From positions 203,127-267,126 of the forward strand of contig JADZCT010000047.1 in assembly GCA_020851455.1 (NCBI GenBank): a stretch of 64,000 nt of DNA, written 5' to 3'. Both the position numbers and the translations under genes were made by a program. Below, piece after piece: positions 43,037 to 51,910 of the stretch. The notes beneath the pieces are model-generated. The model saw only the letters and a program-made list of their open reading frames with translations, had not been told where the DNA came from and made no database searches. Numbering within the stretch: the first letter of the stretch is position 1; the number at the start of each line of letters is the position of its first letter. Origin of the DNA: Gemmatimonadaceae bacterium (GTDB lineage Bacteria > Gemmatimonadota > Gemmatimonadetes > Gemmatimonadales > Gemmatimonadaceae).

Positions 43037-43630
43037 TCACCCGGCGCTCGGCATCTGCCGGGCCGCCGCAGCACCCTCCCGACGGCGGTGAGAGCGCGCC
43101 AGGGTCAGCGCGCCCCACCCGACGACAGCCACCAGAACGACGGGGCTGAGGCCAACAAGCAGCCGGCCGGTCGCCTTCTGCTGGGCAAGATCGAACGTTC
43201 CGCAGAGCAGCGCGGAGTAGCTCGTGTAGAGCACACCCAGGGCGAATGTCATCGAGATGGCGTGAATGCCCAGCGCCCCGCGAACCACGAACGGCACGGC
43301 GGGCAGGCTGACCCCCAGGACCGCCCCCGCGGCGAGAAGACTCAGGTGCATCAGCTGGTTGGCCAGCGGCGACGCTCCCACGAGGTCCACCGATCGCGGC
43401 AGCATCCAGAACCACATCGTTCCCAGGAAGAGCACCAGCCCGGCTGCTCCGTACGGATCCCACCGCCGCAGGGCATCGCCACGCCCGCGCGCAGCGAGCC
43501 AGCCGAGCGCCAGCCATGCCGGCATCTCGACCAGCAGCAGCCGTGGCATCGCGCGGTCCAGCCACGCGTCAATCGGCGGAGCTATGAGAGTCGCCGCGGC
43601 GACCGCCAGCGCCAGAGTGCGCGGCTTCAC
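43037..43630 (-). CDS. CtaG/DUF1404-like polytopic membrane protein
   Basis: A 197-aa inner-membrane protein with about five hydrophobic segments. Landmarks are RAMPRLLLVEMPAWLALGW, ANQLMHLSLLAAGAVLGVSL and LALAVAAATLIAPPIDAW. The pattern resembles CtaG_Cox/DUF1404-type assembly proteins found next to heme-copper oxidases. The location, overlapping the SCO gene by four bases and downstream of subunits II and I, supports a copper-assembly role. The family call is tentative. Confidence 0.6.
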   Translation of the reverse strand: MKPRTLALAVAAATLIAPPIDAWLDRAMPRLLLVEMPAWLALGWLAARGRGDALRRWDPYGAAGLVLFLGTMWFWMLPRSVDLVGASPLANQLMHLSLLAAGAVLGVSLPAVPFVVRGALGIHAISMTFALGVLYTSYSALLCGTFDLAQQKATGRLLVGLSPVVLVAVVGWGALTLARSHRRREGAAAARQMPSAG

Positions 43631-44232
43631 GACGCGAGCCGCCTGATCTCCGCCGCAATGACCCCGGGGTCGCCGTCGGCCCGGAATACGCGTACAACGC
43701 GCCCTGCCCGGTCAATCAGCACCATGTCGGTGGAGTGGTTGATGAGGCCGTCACGGCGGCGATAGACCCAGATTCCGAGCCGTTCCATCGCATTCGCGCC
43801 ATCGGTCGCTTCGAGCGATGCCATCGTCCAGCCCTCGGGCGAGCCGTGAGCTCGCCACCTGTCGAGCAGATCGCGGGGCGAGTCACCGTCAATGCTGAGG
43901 CTTACCACTTCAACCCTGCCGGGCGAGAGATCGCGGAGCGCGTACTGTACCTGCCCGAGATTCGCCATGGCGATCGGGCAGACGTCGGGGCATCGCAGGT
44001 ACATCGCCTGCACGAGCCGGAACGCCGGCCCGGGCGCCGCGAGGTCGTAGCGTGTGCCACGAGCGTCAACCACCAGGAGCGGCGGCGCGGGCCGCGGCAG
44101 CGGTCCCGCCGCGACTCGCGCCGCAGAAAAGCTCGTGAACGCCTGAAAGCCGTGGGTCCATGACGCCAGTACGAAGACAGCGGCGATCGCCATCCCGACG
44201 GGGAGGATGCGCGCCACGCCGGCGGGCTTCAT
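43627..44232 (-). CDS. SCO1/SenC copper chaperone
   Basis: A 201-aa membrane-anchored thioredoxin-fold protein from the ATG at 44232, which overlaps the subunit I stop (ATGA). A single N-terminal membrane helix precedes the copper site C81-PDV-C85 and distal H166 (INHSTDMVLID). It delivers copper to the CuA centre of subunit II, which is encoded two genes upstream. Confidence 0.92.
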   Translation of the reverse strand: MKPAGVARILPVGMAIAAVFVLASWTHGFQAFTSFSAARVAAGPLPRPAPPLLVVDARGTRYDLAAPGPAFRLVQAMYLRCPDVCPIAMANLGQVQYALRDLSPGRVEVVSLSIDGDSPRDLLDRWRAHGSPEGWTMASLEATDGANAMERLGIWVYRRRDGLINHSTDMVLIDRAGRVVRVFRADGDPGVIAAEIRRLAS

Positions 44233-45728
44233 CCCCGCGCGCCCGCCCCGGCGACCGCCGCCTCGCCTGGGCTGCGGCGCCCGATGCCATTCGACAGGAA
44301 GAAGACCAGCGCCCCGAGGAGGAACAGCGACGCGAAGAGCGCGCCCCACAACGCGTAGTGCGTCCCTGGCTGCGACACTGACGGGAGCGGTATTGCGGAG
44401 TAATCCGCGTAACGGCGCGGCACGGAGCTCAGGCCACCGAGGTAGAACATCAGCACGAAGCCATAGCCGCCGACAAGCATAGTCACGAACCCCGTGCCCG
44501 CCAGCCGCTCAGCCCGCGAGTTGAGGTGATGGTGAAGGAAGCCGAAGAGGATGAGCACGAACCCGACAAGGAAGTAGGTGTGGAAGTGCGCCGGCACCCA
44601 GAGCGTGTTATGGAACACGCGGTTCACAGCGATCGTGGCGTCAATCACCGCCGCGGCCCCGCCGATGCCCCATCCGACGACGGACATCATGAATGCGAAC
44701 GGCGTGAGCGTCCACTTGATTCCCGACCGGTAGAGCTGGCTCCCCACGCCGAAGATCGTTACCGCGGTGGCCGGCAATGCCGACCCGTACGACGCAATCT
44801 GGCCGAGGATCTGGATCGCCTTCGGCTGGGCGAAGTCCATGTACAGGTGGTGGAAGTACGCGAAGAGGATGAACACCAGCGTGGCATTCCACGAGATCAC
44901 CAGCAGCCGGTTCACCTTCCACGGGCGCTTGGTGTACGCGGGCATCAACTGGTACATCACGCCAAGGCCGCAGTACATCGCGACGTTCACGATGGTGTGG
45001 CCGAACATGAACATCGTGTTCTTGAGCAGGAGCGGGTCGAACTGCGTCGCCGGCGTCACCCACTTGAACAGGTAGATGATAAGCGTGGCCGCGCCCACGA
45101 CCGTGCCCAGAATGCCGGCAGTTGCGCAGACGGCCGTGATCATGACGGCGGGCGGGAGCGGCTCGGCCGGCTCGCCCTTGTAGTACTCGAGGCCGAACAT
45201 CCTCTTCAGCCCGTAGCCAGCCGCGAGGACGCGCATGATGTCCATCTGCATCACCAGCCATGCGACGCCAAGGATCATCAGCGAGACGATCGTCGTCCCG
45301 ATGGTCCAGCTGGGCCAAGCGGCGTTGACGAACGGCAGCGGGTAGAGCGCATACCATCCGGCGGCGAAGTGGCCAACCAACGTGGCCGCGAGCACCCCCA
45401 CTACGCCGATAAGCACCAGCACGTAGCACACCCACATCACCGTGTGGTTCATCTGGAACCGCAGCGCGGTGAGGTACCAGATGAGCACGACGCCGGCCGT
45501 GAACAGGCCGCCGGCCATGCCCAGGCCGTGCATCGTCATCAGGGCATAAAACGTGTTCGGCATCAGTTTGATCGCGGCGCCCTGGTTCAGGCGCATCGTG
45601 ATTCCGAGTATCACCATCACGACGAACGCCGCGAGCATCGTCGCGAGCCAGATCGTCACCAGCCGCCGGGAACGGGCGTCAATTTCCGGTACTTCGCGCG
45701 GCTTGAGTGCCCCCGTCGTCGTGCTCAT
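44229..45728 (-). CDS. Heme-copper oxidoreductase subunit I, B-family-like, active-site Tyr replaced by Asn
   Basis: A 499-aa catalytic subunit with about 12-13 membrane helices. Low-spin heme ligands are H67 (TMHGLGM) and H383; the high-spin heme ligand is H381 (VPAHFHTYF). CuB ligands are H244 (FMFGHTIVN) and H293/H294 (YFHHLYMD). It aligns with the Thermus ba3 pattern (GHPIVY; VPGHFH; VPRRAY), but the cross-linked Tyr, four residues after the first CuB His, is N248. Loss of that Tyr is a mark of nitric oxide reductases in this superfamily, so the substrate may be NO rather than O2. Confidence 0.9.
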   Translation of the reverse strand: MSTTTGALKPREVPEIDARSRRLVTIWLATMLAAFVVMVILGITMRLNQGAAIKLMPNTFYALMTMHGLGMAGGLFTAGVVLIWYLTALRFQMNHTVMWVCYVLVLIGVVGVLAATLVGHFAAGWYALYPLPFVNAAWPSWTIGTTIVSLMILGVAWLVMQMDIMRVLAAGYGLKRMFGLEYYKGEPAEPLPPAVMITAVCATAGILGTVVGAATLIIYLFKWVTPATQFDPLLLKNTMFMFGHTIVNVAMYCGLGVMYQLMPAYTKRPWKVNRLLVISWNATLVFILFAYFHHLYMDFAQPKAIQILGQIASYGSALPATAVTIFGVGSQLYRSGIKWTLTPFAFMMSVVGWGIGGAAAVIDATIAVNRVFHNTLWVPAHFHTYFLVGFVLILFGFLHHHLNSRAERLAGTGFVTMLVGGYGFVLMFYLGGLSSVPRRYADYSAIPLPSVSQPGTHYALWGALFASLFLLGALVFFLSNGIGRRSPGEAAVAGAGARG

Positions 45729-46255
45729 CGGACCGTGAACCCGTTGATCATCATGTGGTGGACCATTCCGCAGTATTCCATGCAGAGGACGCTATAGTGA
45801 CCGGGCTCGTCGAACTTGAGCCGCAGTCGGTTGGTGTATCCCGGCATCGCCTGTGTCTGGCCAACGAGGTGTCCTTCGCTGTCGTAGATCCCGAAGCCGT
45901 GATTGACGTCGGCAGCGGTAACCTCGAACTCGACGGCCTTCCCGAGCGGGATCACGAGCGAGTCAGCGGAGCTGCCATCCGATGGTTTGAACTCCCAGAA
46001 CCACATCCTGCCGATCACTTCCACCCGCATCGCCGGCTCTTCGCTGGAATAGGCGCCGTACGGCGTGTGAGGAAGCGACCACGCCAGCGCGCCAAGGAGC
46101 GCGACGGCGAGCGCCGCCGCGTAGTACTTCCGCACGCGGTACACCGAGGCGTTTCCGTTCGGCACTGACTGGCGGGCGCGAGCGTACACGAAGGCCGCCA
46201 CCCCCAGGATGACGAGCGCCACCGCGAGGGTCAGGTAACCTGCCATCTGAATCAT
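45725..46255 (-). CDS. Heme-copper oxidoreductase subunit II with CuA site
   Basis: A 176-aa protein with two N-terminal membrane helices (about 5-25 and 45-60) and a periplasmic cupredoxin domain. All CuA ligands are present: H119, C158, E160, C162, H166 and M169 (CMEYCGMVHHMM). RMWFWEFKP is the usual aromatic electron-entry patch. It accepts electrons from cytochrome c or a similar carrier. The stop overlaps the subunit I ATG. The 216 bases upstream, before the plus-strand gene, probably contain its promoter, but no clear hexamers stand out. Confidence 0.93.
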   Translation of the reverse strand: MIQMAGYLTLAVALVILGVAAFVYARARQSVPNGNASVYRVRKYYAAALAVALLGALAWSLPHTPYGAYSSEEPAMRVEVIGRMWFWEFKPSDGSSADSLVIPLGKAVEFEVTAADVNHGFGIYDSEGHLVGQTQAMPGYTNRLRLKFDEPGHYSVLCMEYCGMVHHMMINGFTVR

Positions 46256-46471
46256 CTATGCCACCCTCTGCACTGATTCTGGTTGTCTGGAAGCCGCCGT
46301 ACCGGCGCGGCCTGGGACTCGCTGCACACGGGGAGAGTGCGAGTCGCGCACCGCGATAACTAACGTTGGGCACGGGGAGAATCAACGTGACGGATGTCAT
46401 ACCGGGTCTGGCGCGCCGAGCACGGTGCGCGACAAGTTTGCGATCACACCTCCCACGCGCCGAGGCACGCA

Positions 46472-47230
46472 ATGCCCGCACCGATCGCTTCGAGCTCAGA
46501 GATTGCCTCGTTCGTCCTCGCAGCCGGCGCACTTGGCACGGCCGCGTACGGCGTTGTCGAAGCGTCGAAGTACTTCGCTGCGATTGGCGAGGCGGGATAT
46601 CCCTCCCTCACCGGTGTGCTCGGCGGGTTGATGGGCCCGCTGAGGACAGCGTACGGCGCGAACGCCGACGCACTCCTGCGGGCGCAGTACCGCGGCGATC
46701 AGCGCGCGCTCACCCGGCTCCTGCGCCAGGGAGTCCGGATTGGATTGTGCGGTGACAATGCGCAGTCAGTCGCGCGCGATCTGGCGTCGGTGGACCCCGA
46801 ATCCCTCGCCCGGGCGATTCGCGTGGCGACCGGAGAGGACGAGCGCGCCACGGCGCAACTGCAGCGTGACGCAGGTGGCGAGGAGAGCGAAGGCGGCAGC
46901 GGCAACGCAAGCGCGGCGCGCGACGGCTCGACCCAGCTCACAGATGCGCAGCGCTCGATCATCGCACGGTACGAGCTTGCCGCGGATGCGCGCATAGATG
47001 CCGCGATCACGCTCGCGCAGGCCCGCTACGCGGGCGCGCTGCGTCTCCTTGCCTCGGCGGCTGCGGTGGCGATTGCGCTCATCGTCGCGAGCGTTGCGAC
47101 GCCGCGCACCACGAATGACTACGCGCTCGCGGTTCTGATCGGCGTTGGCGCGGTTCCGCTCGCCCCGATCGCGAAGGACCTCGCGAGTGGCATACAGGCC
47201 GCTGCCAGGGCATTGAAGGCGCGCGCGTGA
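46472..47230 (+). CDS. Membrane protein of unknown function
   Basis: A 252-aa protein from the ATG at 46472 (GAGG about 7 bases upstream). One hydrophobic segment near the N-terminus (IASFVLAAGALGTAAYGVV) and two near the C-terminus (LLASAAAVAIALIVASV and YALAVLIGVGAVPLAPIA) flank a soluble, Ala- and charge-rich middle. No family recognised. It is followed 55 bases later on the same strand by an alpha/beta hydrolase gene. Confidence 0.65.
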   Translation: MPAPIASSSEIASFVLAAGALGTAAYGVVEASKYFAAIGEAGYPSLTGVLGGLMGPLRTAYGANADALLRAQYRGDQRALTRLLRQGVRIGLCGDNAQSVARDLASVDPESLARAIRVATGEDERATAQLQRDAGGEESEGGSGNASAARDGSTQLTDAQRSIIARYELAADARIDAAITLAQARYAGALRLLASAAAVAIALIVASVATPRTTNDYALAVLIGVGAVPLAPIAKDLASGIQAAARALKARA

Positions 47231-47285
47231 CCAGCGGGCACCCTGCGCGGCCGAGGATCTTGCCGGCGCGCCCGGCGCGCCATCA

Positions 47286-48143
47286 ATGCAGGAGGTGGCC
47301 GTGATCTGGTTCCTGGAGTTCCGGGAGAGGGACGTCGGCGGGCCGGTCGTCCCTGGGCAGGTAGCCTTCCCAACCGGCATTTCCGACCCTTCGGCCACGC
47401 GTGATGCGCTGTCGGTACAGCAGCACATCACGTTCCTGATCCACGGATTCAACGTGAACCGCGCGTCCGGGCGCGCGGCGCTTCACGCCTTTGCCGCAGA
47501 GCTCTCACGGACGCCGCCCTTGCTGCCACCTGGCGCGGCGCTCGTGGCCGTCACCTGGCCCGGCGACAGCTGGGCCGGGCCGCTTGGCTACCCCCTCGAG
47601 GGCAACGATGCCGACGACACGGCGGCCGCACTGGCGGATTTCATCGAGACGTGGATCCCGCCCGGCGCGAGGTTCGATTTCATCACGCACTCGATGGGCG
47701 CCCGCGTGGCATTCGAGACGCTGAAGCGCCTGCCACGCGGCGCCTACGTCATCGGCGAAGTGTGCGCAATGGCACCGGCCGTTGACGACGTCAGCGTCAG
47801 TGAGCCGCCCGCGTACCGCGCCCAGGTGAAGGACGCGTCACGCGTGGCGGTGCTCGCCTCGCGCGCCGACACGGTGCTCCGCCTCGCCTATCCCATCGGC
47901 GACCTGGCTCAGGCGTTCCTCTTCTTCTGGAAGGACGTGAGCGGGCTGGCTCTCGGATACCACGGGCCGAGGCCCGGACGCTTCGCCCCGGTACCACCGA
48001 ACGTGGTGTCGGTACAGATCCCGACGGCGGACGGCGTGGGACACTCCGACTACCTGTTCACCGGAGCCCCGAACAACAAGCAGTCGCGCGCAGTGCGCTT
48101 TGCCGGGGACGCACTCGCGGGAGCGGCAAGCCCGCGCTACTGA
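47286..48143 (+). CDS. Alpha/beta hydrolase (DUF900-like)
   Basis: A 285-aa alpha/beta-hydrolase. The oxyanion strand is ITFLIHGFNVNR (H53), the nucleophile elbow FITHSMGAR (S136), and a candidate catalytic His sits in DGVGHSDYLF. This resembles the DUF900 group of esterase-like proteins; the substrate is unknown. It is paired with the membrane protein gene upstream and convergent with hflX. Confidence 0.8.
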   Translation: MQEVAVIWFLEFRERDVGGPVVPGQVAFPTGISDPSATRDALSVQQHITFLIHGFNVNRASGRAALHAFAAELSRTPPLLPPGAALVAVTWPGDSWAGPLGYPLEGNDADDTAAALADFIETWIPPGARFDFITHSMGARVAFETLKRLPRGAYVIGEVCAMAPAVDDVSVSEPPAYRAQVKDASRVAVLASRADTVLRLAYPIGDLAQAFLFFWKDVSGLALGYHGPRPGRFAPVPPNVVSVQIPTADGVGHSDYLFTGAPNNKQSRAVRFAGDALAGAASPRY

Positions 48144-48162
48144 CCGGACCCCGCTGGTGCCG

Positions 48163-49479
48163 TCAGTGCACCCCGAACCTGGCCGCGGTGGCGATGTCGA
48201 GCCGGGCACGCACCACGAGCTCTCCGGTGGTTTCGTCGTGGCTGGTCTCGAGAACCTCGCCCTTGCGGTGCAGCTCGGCAAGCCGGCGCCCGTCGCCCGG
48301 AGGGAGCCGGACTTCGACCACGGGATGCCGGCTGCGCATGGCCTCGACAAGCGCGCTGCGCAACGGCTCCATGCCGCCGTCGGTTCTCGCGCTCACGAAT
48401 ACCGAGTTCGGCAGGAGCCGCGACATGCGCTCGCGCAGCGCCCCCAACTCCGCTTCGGCCAGCCGGTCGGTCTTGTTGAATACGTGGAGCACCGCTTTCT
48501 CGTGAACACCAAGGTCGGCAAGCACTTCGTCAACCACCATACGCTGCTCTTCCCACGCCGGATTGGATGCATCAATCACGTGAAGCAGGACGTCGGCATC
48601 CCGTACCTCGTCGAGCGTCGCCCGAAAGCTTGCGACGAGGTGATGCGGAAGCTTGCGGATGAAGCCCACGGTATCGGACAGCAGAATGACCGACTTCCTC
48701 GCCGGGCCCGCCGCGTCCCCCGCGGCTCCTTCCTGTGCAAGGTTGACTTCGCGCGTCAGCGGATCGAGCGTGGCGAAGAGCCGGTCCTCCACGAACACAT
48801 CCCCGCCCGCCATCGCGCGCAGGATGCTGCTCTTGCCAGCGTTCGTGTAGCCTACGAGGGCGGCGCGGAACGTCCCCTGTCGTCGCTTTCGCTGCTCGCT
48901 GCGGCTCGTCTCGACGTCACGCAACCTCTCTTTCAGCAACGCGACACGCTGCCCCACCAGCCGGCGGTCCGTCTCGAGCTGAGTTTCGCCGGGTCCTCGC
49001 ACGCCGATGCCGCCGCGGAACTTCTCAAGGTGCGTCCAGAGGTTCCGCAGCCGCGGCAGGGAGTACTCCAGTTGCGCCAGCTCCACCTGCATCCTCGCCT
49101 CGGCGGTGCGCGCCCGCAGCGCGAAGATGTCCAGGATGAGCTCGGCGCGATCAATCACCCGCTTGCCGAGTTCACCTTCGAGGTTCTTCCCCTGCGCTGG
49201 CGTCAACTCGTCGTCGAAGATGACGAGGGTCGCGCCGGTATCGGCGGCCATCGCCTTAAGTTCCTCGAGTTTGCCCTTGCCGATGTAGGTTCCAGGATCC
49301 GGCCGGTCGAGCTGCTGCGTCAGGGTACCCATCACCTTCGCGCCGGCAGTGTCGGCGAGTCGCGCAAGCTCCGCCAGGTGCTCTTTCGCAGCATGAAGCG
49401 CATTGCTGCGCTTGAGCGGGGCACCGACGAGGATGGCGCGCTCCTCATGCGGGGCGAGGTCAATGAGTTCGCGTGCCAC
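48163..49479 (-). CDS. hflX: Ribosome-associated GTPase HflX
   Basis: HflX splits stalled 70S ribosomes. It has 438 aa. The N-terminal nucleotide-binding domain has TYIGKGKLEEL and FDDELTPAQGKNLE, followed by a Gly-rich linker (RGGIGVRGPGETQLETDRR). The G domain has GYTNAGKSS, DTVGFIRKLPHHLVASF and NKTDRL. It uses a GTG start. The htrA terminator hairpin lies upstream of it. Confidence 0.95.
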   Translation of the reverse strand: MARELIDLAPHEERAILVGAPLKRSNALHAAKEHLAELARLADTAGAKVMGTLTQQLDRPDPGTYIGKGKLEELKAMAADTGATLVIFDDELTPAQGKNLEGELGKRVIDRAELILDIFALRARTAEARMQVELAQLEYSLPRLRNLWTHLEKFRGGIGVRGPGETQLETDRRLVGQRVALLKERLRDVETSRSEQRKRRQGTFRAALVGYTNAGKSSILRAMAGGDVFVEDRLFATLDPLTREVNLAQEGAAGDAAGPARKSVILLSDTVGFIRKLPHHLVASFRATLDEVRDADVLLHVIDASNPAWEEQRMVVDEVLADLGVHEKAVLHVFNKTDRLAEAELGALRERMSRLLPNSVFVSARTDGGMEPLRSALVEAMRSRHPVVEVRLPPGDGRRLAELHRKGEVLETSHDETTGELVVRARLDIATAARFGVH

Positions 49480-49534
49480 GATACGCTAATTCTAGCGCAA
49501 GGGCGGCCACCCGCACCCGTCCACAGCCACGCGC

Positions 49535-49566
49535 GAAGGCCCCGCCGCGAACGCGGCGGGGCCTTC
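49535..49566. terminator. Strong terminator hairpin between htrA and hflX
   Basis: A 15-base left arm, GAAGGCCCCGCCGCG, pairs perfectly with the right arm CGCGGCGGGGCCTTC across a tight GAAC-type loop. It lies 17 bases after the htrA stop. No T-tract follows on the htrA strand; on the plus strand it is followed by GGTTT. It would insulate htrA from hflX. Confidence 0.7.
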
Positions 49567-49582
49567 GGTTTCCCCCGGATGG

Positions 49583-51205
49583 TCAGTTCGCAAGCTTGAG
49601 GTTGACCACCGCGGTCGTGCGATTGCCCTGGTCGTCGGACTGCCGGCTCACCTGCAGGCCAACGTACCCGCCCTTGGCCTTGCCGAGCGCGCCGTTCAGT
49701 TCTGCCATCGAGTTTGTCGCCACGCCGGGCCTCGGGAAGATCACGTTGGTGATCACGTCACCCGGAATCAAGCTGCCCTCGGCAACCCCGCCGCGCTTCA
49801 CGCTGGTGACGAGGAGGCCATGGCTGATCCCCTGTATTCCCTGCTGGCTCGCCACGTCAGCCGTGAGCGGCTGCAGCGTCACGCCGAGCGCCGCTGAAGC
49901 CACCGCTGCCGGCGCTGCACCAGCGTCACCGGAATCGGAGCCATCGTCAGCTGCGGCAACGGCGTTGCTCGTGTCCTTTGCCTCGCCGAGCTTCACCGTT
50001 ACGTGCTCATGCGTGCCGTACCGCACGGTCTCGAGCGCGAGGTCATCGCCCGGCTCCTTGGTGCGGATGAGGCGCTGGAGGTCCGCAACCCGGTCAACGG
50101 GCTTTCCGTCGGCTGCGATGATGATGTCCCCACGCTCGATGCCGGCGCGCTTTGCGGGGCTGTTGTCCGCGGGGCTGAAGTCCTGCACTTTGATGCCCGC
50201 GATCTTGCCGAGCTTCGCCACCTCGGCGTCCTCCTGCGTCACGTCCGAGATCATCGCGCCGAGTATGGCGCGCCGCACGTGGCCGTGCGCGATAAGGTCA
50301 TCCATTACGGTCTTGGCCAGCGTAATCGGGATCGCGAAGCCGTAGCCGGCGTACGTGCCCGTCGGGCTGGAGATCGCGCTGTTGATGCCAATCACGTTGC
50401 CGTGCGTGTCCACCAGCGGGCCGCCCGAGTTGCCTGGGTTGATCGCGGCGTCCGTCTGGATGAAATCCTGGATCGCGTACTTGTCGTTGTTGAGGCTTCG
50501 CAGTTCGTTCTCGCGGCCCTTTGCGCTGATGATGCCGGCGGTGACCGTGAAGTCGAGCTGGAGCGGGTTTCCGACCGCGATCACCCATTCGCCGACCTTC
50601 GACTGCGTGTCGTCGCCAAGCGGAATGGTCGGCAGGTTCTTCCCGTCAATCTTGAGTACGGCGACGTCCGTCTGCGGATCGCGGCCAATCACCTTGGCCT
50701 TGAATTCGCGGCGATCGGGCAGGCCGACCGTGACGCGGTCGGCGCCTTCAATGACATGGTTGTTCGTAAGCACGTACCCGTCGGGGCTCACGATGAAGCC
50801 CGATCCGGTTGCGACCTGGGGGCCCTGGTCCGGCGTGGAGAAGCCGCCGCCTGGGCCATCCGGCATCTGAAAGTCGAAGAAGCGCTGAAACTCTTCCGGA
50901 AGCCCCGGAGGAAGTTGCTGCTGCCGCTTGCCTTGCGGCGAGCGCTGCCTGCGTGCGGCGACCGGCCGCGCATCATGCTCCGCGCGAATGGAAACAACCG
51001 CCGGGGTCACCCGCGCGGCGACGGCTGTGAAGTCAGCCGGCGCTCCGCCGATGACGGGCGTGTTGCCCGAGACGACATTGGCGACGCTACGCGCCTGGGC
51101 GTGCGCAAGCGGGGTCCAGTCGAGGCGGCTTGCGACGACGAGCCCGCCGATGAAGGCCGCGGCCATGAAAGCGGCGCGGCGTATGTAAACAATGGAGGGT
51201 TTCAT
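49583..51205 (-). CDS. DegP/HtrA-type periplasmic serine protease
   Basis: Do-family protease/chaperone of the periplasm, 540 aa, with signal or anchor segment (AAFMAAAFIGGLVVASRLDW). The catalytic triad is H150 (TNNHVIEG), D180 (TDVAVLK) and S260 (NPGNSGGPL). Two PDZ domains follow (about 320-420 and 440-540). A Gln/Pro-rich loop with QQQLPPG (about 88-105) precedes the protease core. The ATG at 51205 has AGGAG 8 bases upstream. Confidence 0.94.
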   Translation of the reverse strand: MKPSIVYIRRAAFMAAAFIGGLVVASRLDWTPLAHAQARSVANVVSGNTPVIGGAPADFTAVAARVTPAVVSIRAEHDARPVAARRQRSPQGKRQQQLPPGLPEEFQRFFDFQMPDGPGGGFSTPDQGPQVATGSGFIVSPDGYVLTNNHVIEGADRVTVGLPDRREFKAKVIGRDPQTDVAVLKIDGKNLPTIPLGDDTQSKVGEWVIAVGNPLQLDFTVTAGIISAKGRENELRSLNNDKYAIQDFIQTDAAINPGNSGGPLVDTHGNVIGINSAISSPTGTYAGYGFAIPITLAKTVMDDLIAHGHVRRAILGAMISDVTQEDAEVAKLGKIAGIKVQDFSPADNSPAKRAGIERGDIIIAADGKPVDRVADLQRLIRTKEPGDDLALETVRYGTHEHVTVKLGEAKDTSNAVAAADDGSDSGDAGAAPAAVASAALGVTLQPLTADVASQQGIQGISHGLLVTSVKRGGVAEGSLIPGDVITNVIFPRPGVATNSMAELNGALGKAKGGYVGLQVSRQSDDQGNRTTAVVNLKLAN

Positions 51206-51403
51206 TTGTTCGAGCTCCTGATTGTGAGTCACTCCTGCGTTGGGGGGTGACAGGTCATTAGACCCGCGAATGGACGAAAAAGGTTCACGACCGCCTACGA
51301 CGAGCGGCTGGCAACCGCGTCGCCGCTTAATCGCGTGTTCATCGGGCGACGATCACCGGGCGGCAGCGCGCGCCGGCAGCGCGCCGGCAGCCCCGCGATC
51401 GGG

Positions 51404-51889
51404 CTACGGGCGCAGGAGCGCGCCGTTCTCCACGCGCGCCTTGCCCTCGTAGGGCCTCGTTACGCTGCCGAACGGACTGTCCACGACGACATCGCCCTTC
51501 ACAGTGTAGTTCACCGCACCCGTCTTGAGCATCACCTGAGCGACGTTGAGGAGTTCCTTGAAGGTGAAGGTCACGGGCAACGTCACGCCGTTGTGCGCGC
51601 GGTTGTCGAGCGTGACGCGTTTCGTCACCGCGCCGGTCGCGACCTGCGACGAGTCGGCCAGGAGGGTATACGTGAGCCTGGTAACGTCAATGCGGTACTC
51701 GTTGGGGTTGTACACGTCGAGGACGAGGTCGAGCGCGCCGCCCTCGAGCCCGAGAGCGCGGATCTTCACGTCCTGTAGTTCGACGGTTGGCGTCCGGAAC
51801 GCCTGGCGTGCCAGCGACGCACAGGCCGCTGCCAGTGTGGCGGCGGCGAGGACGACCATCGGGGGGCGTAATCTCGTGAGAAGTGCCAT
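51404..51889 (-). CDS. LEA14-like (LEA type 2) lipoprotein
   Basis: A 161-aa exported lipoprotein with signal peptide and lipobox LAAAC (C23), then a single WHy/LEA type 2 beta-sandwich domain. LDLVLDVYNPNEYRIDVTRL and LPVTFTFKELLNVAQ match the family pattern (v.NPN...i). LEA14-like proteins are linked to desiccation stress or to envelope transport. It lies 21 bases after rarA and may share its transcript. Confidence 0.82.
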   Translation of the reverse strand: MALLTRLRPPMVVLAAATLAAACASLARQAFRTPTVELQDVKIRALGLEGGALDLVLDVYNPNEYRIDVTRLTYTLLADSSQVATGAVTKRVTLDNRAHNGVTLPVTFTFKELLNVAQVMLKTGAVNYTVKGDVVVDSPFGSVTRPYEGKARVENGALLRP

Positions 51890-51910
51890 GTCTGCGTGGC
51901 GTGTTACCCG

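Noticed and set aside
51360..51400. Short direct repeat CGCGCCGGCAG upstream of htrA
   Set aside because: Only two adjacent copies of 11 bases in GC-rich DNA; no larger repeat or array structure.
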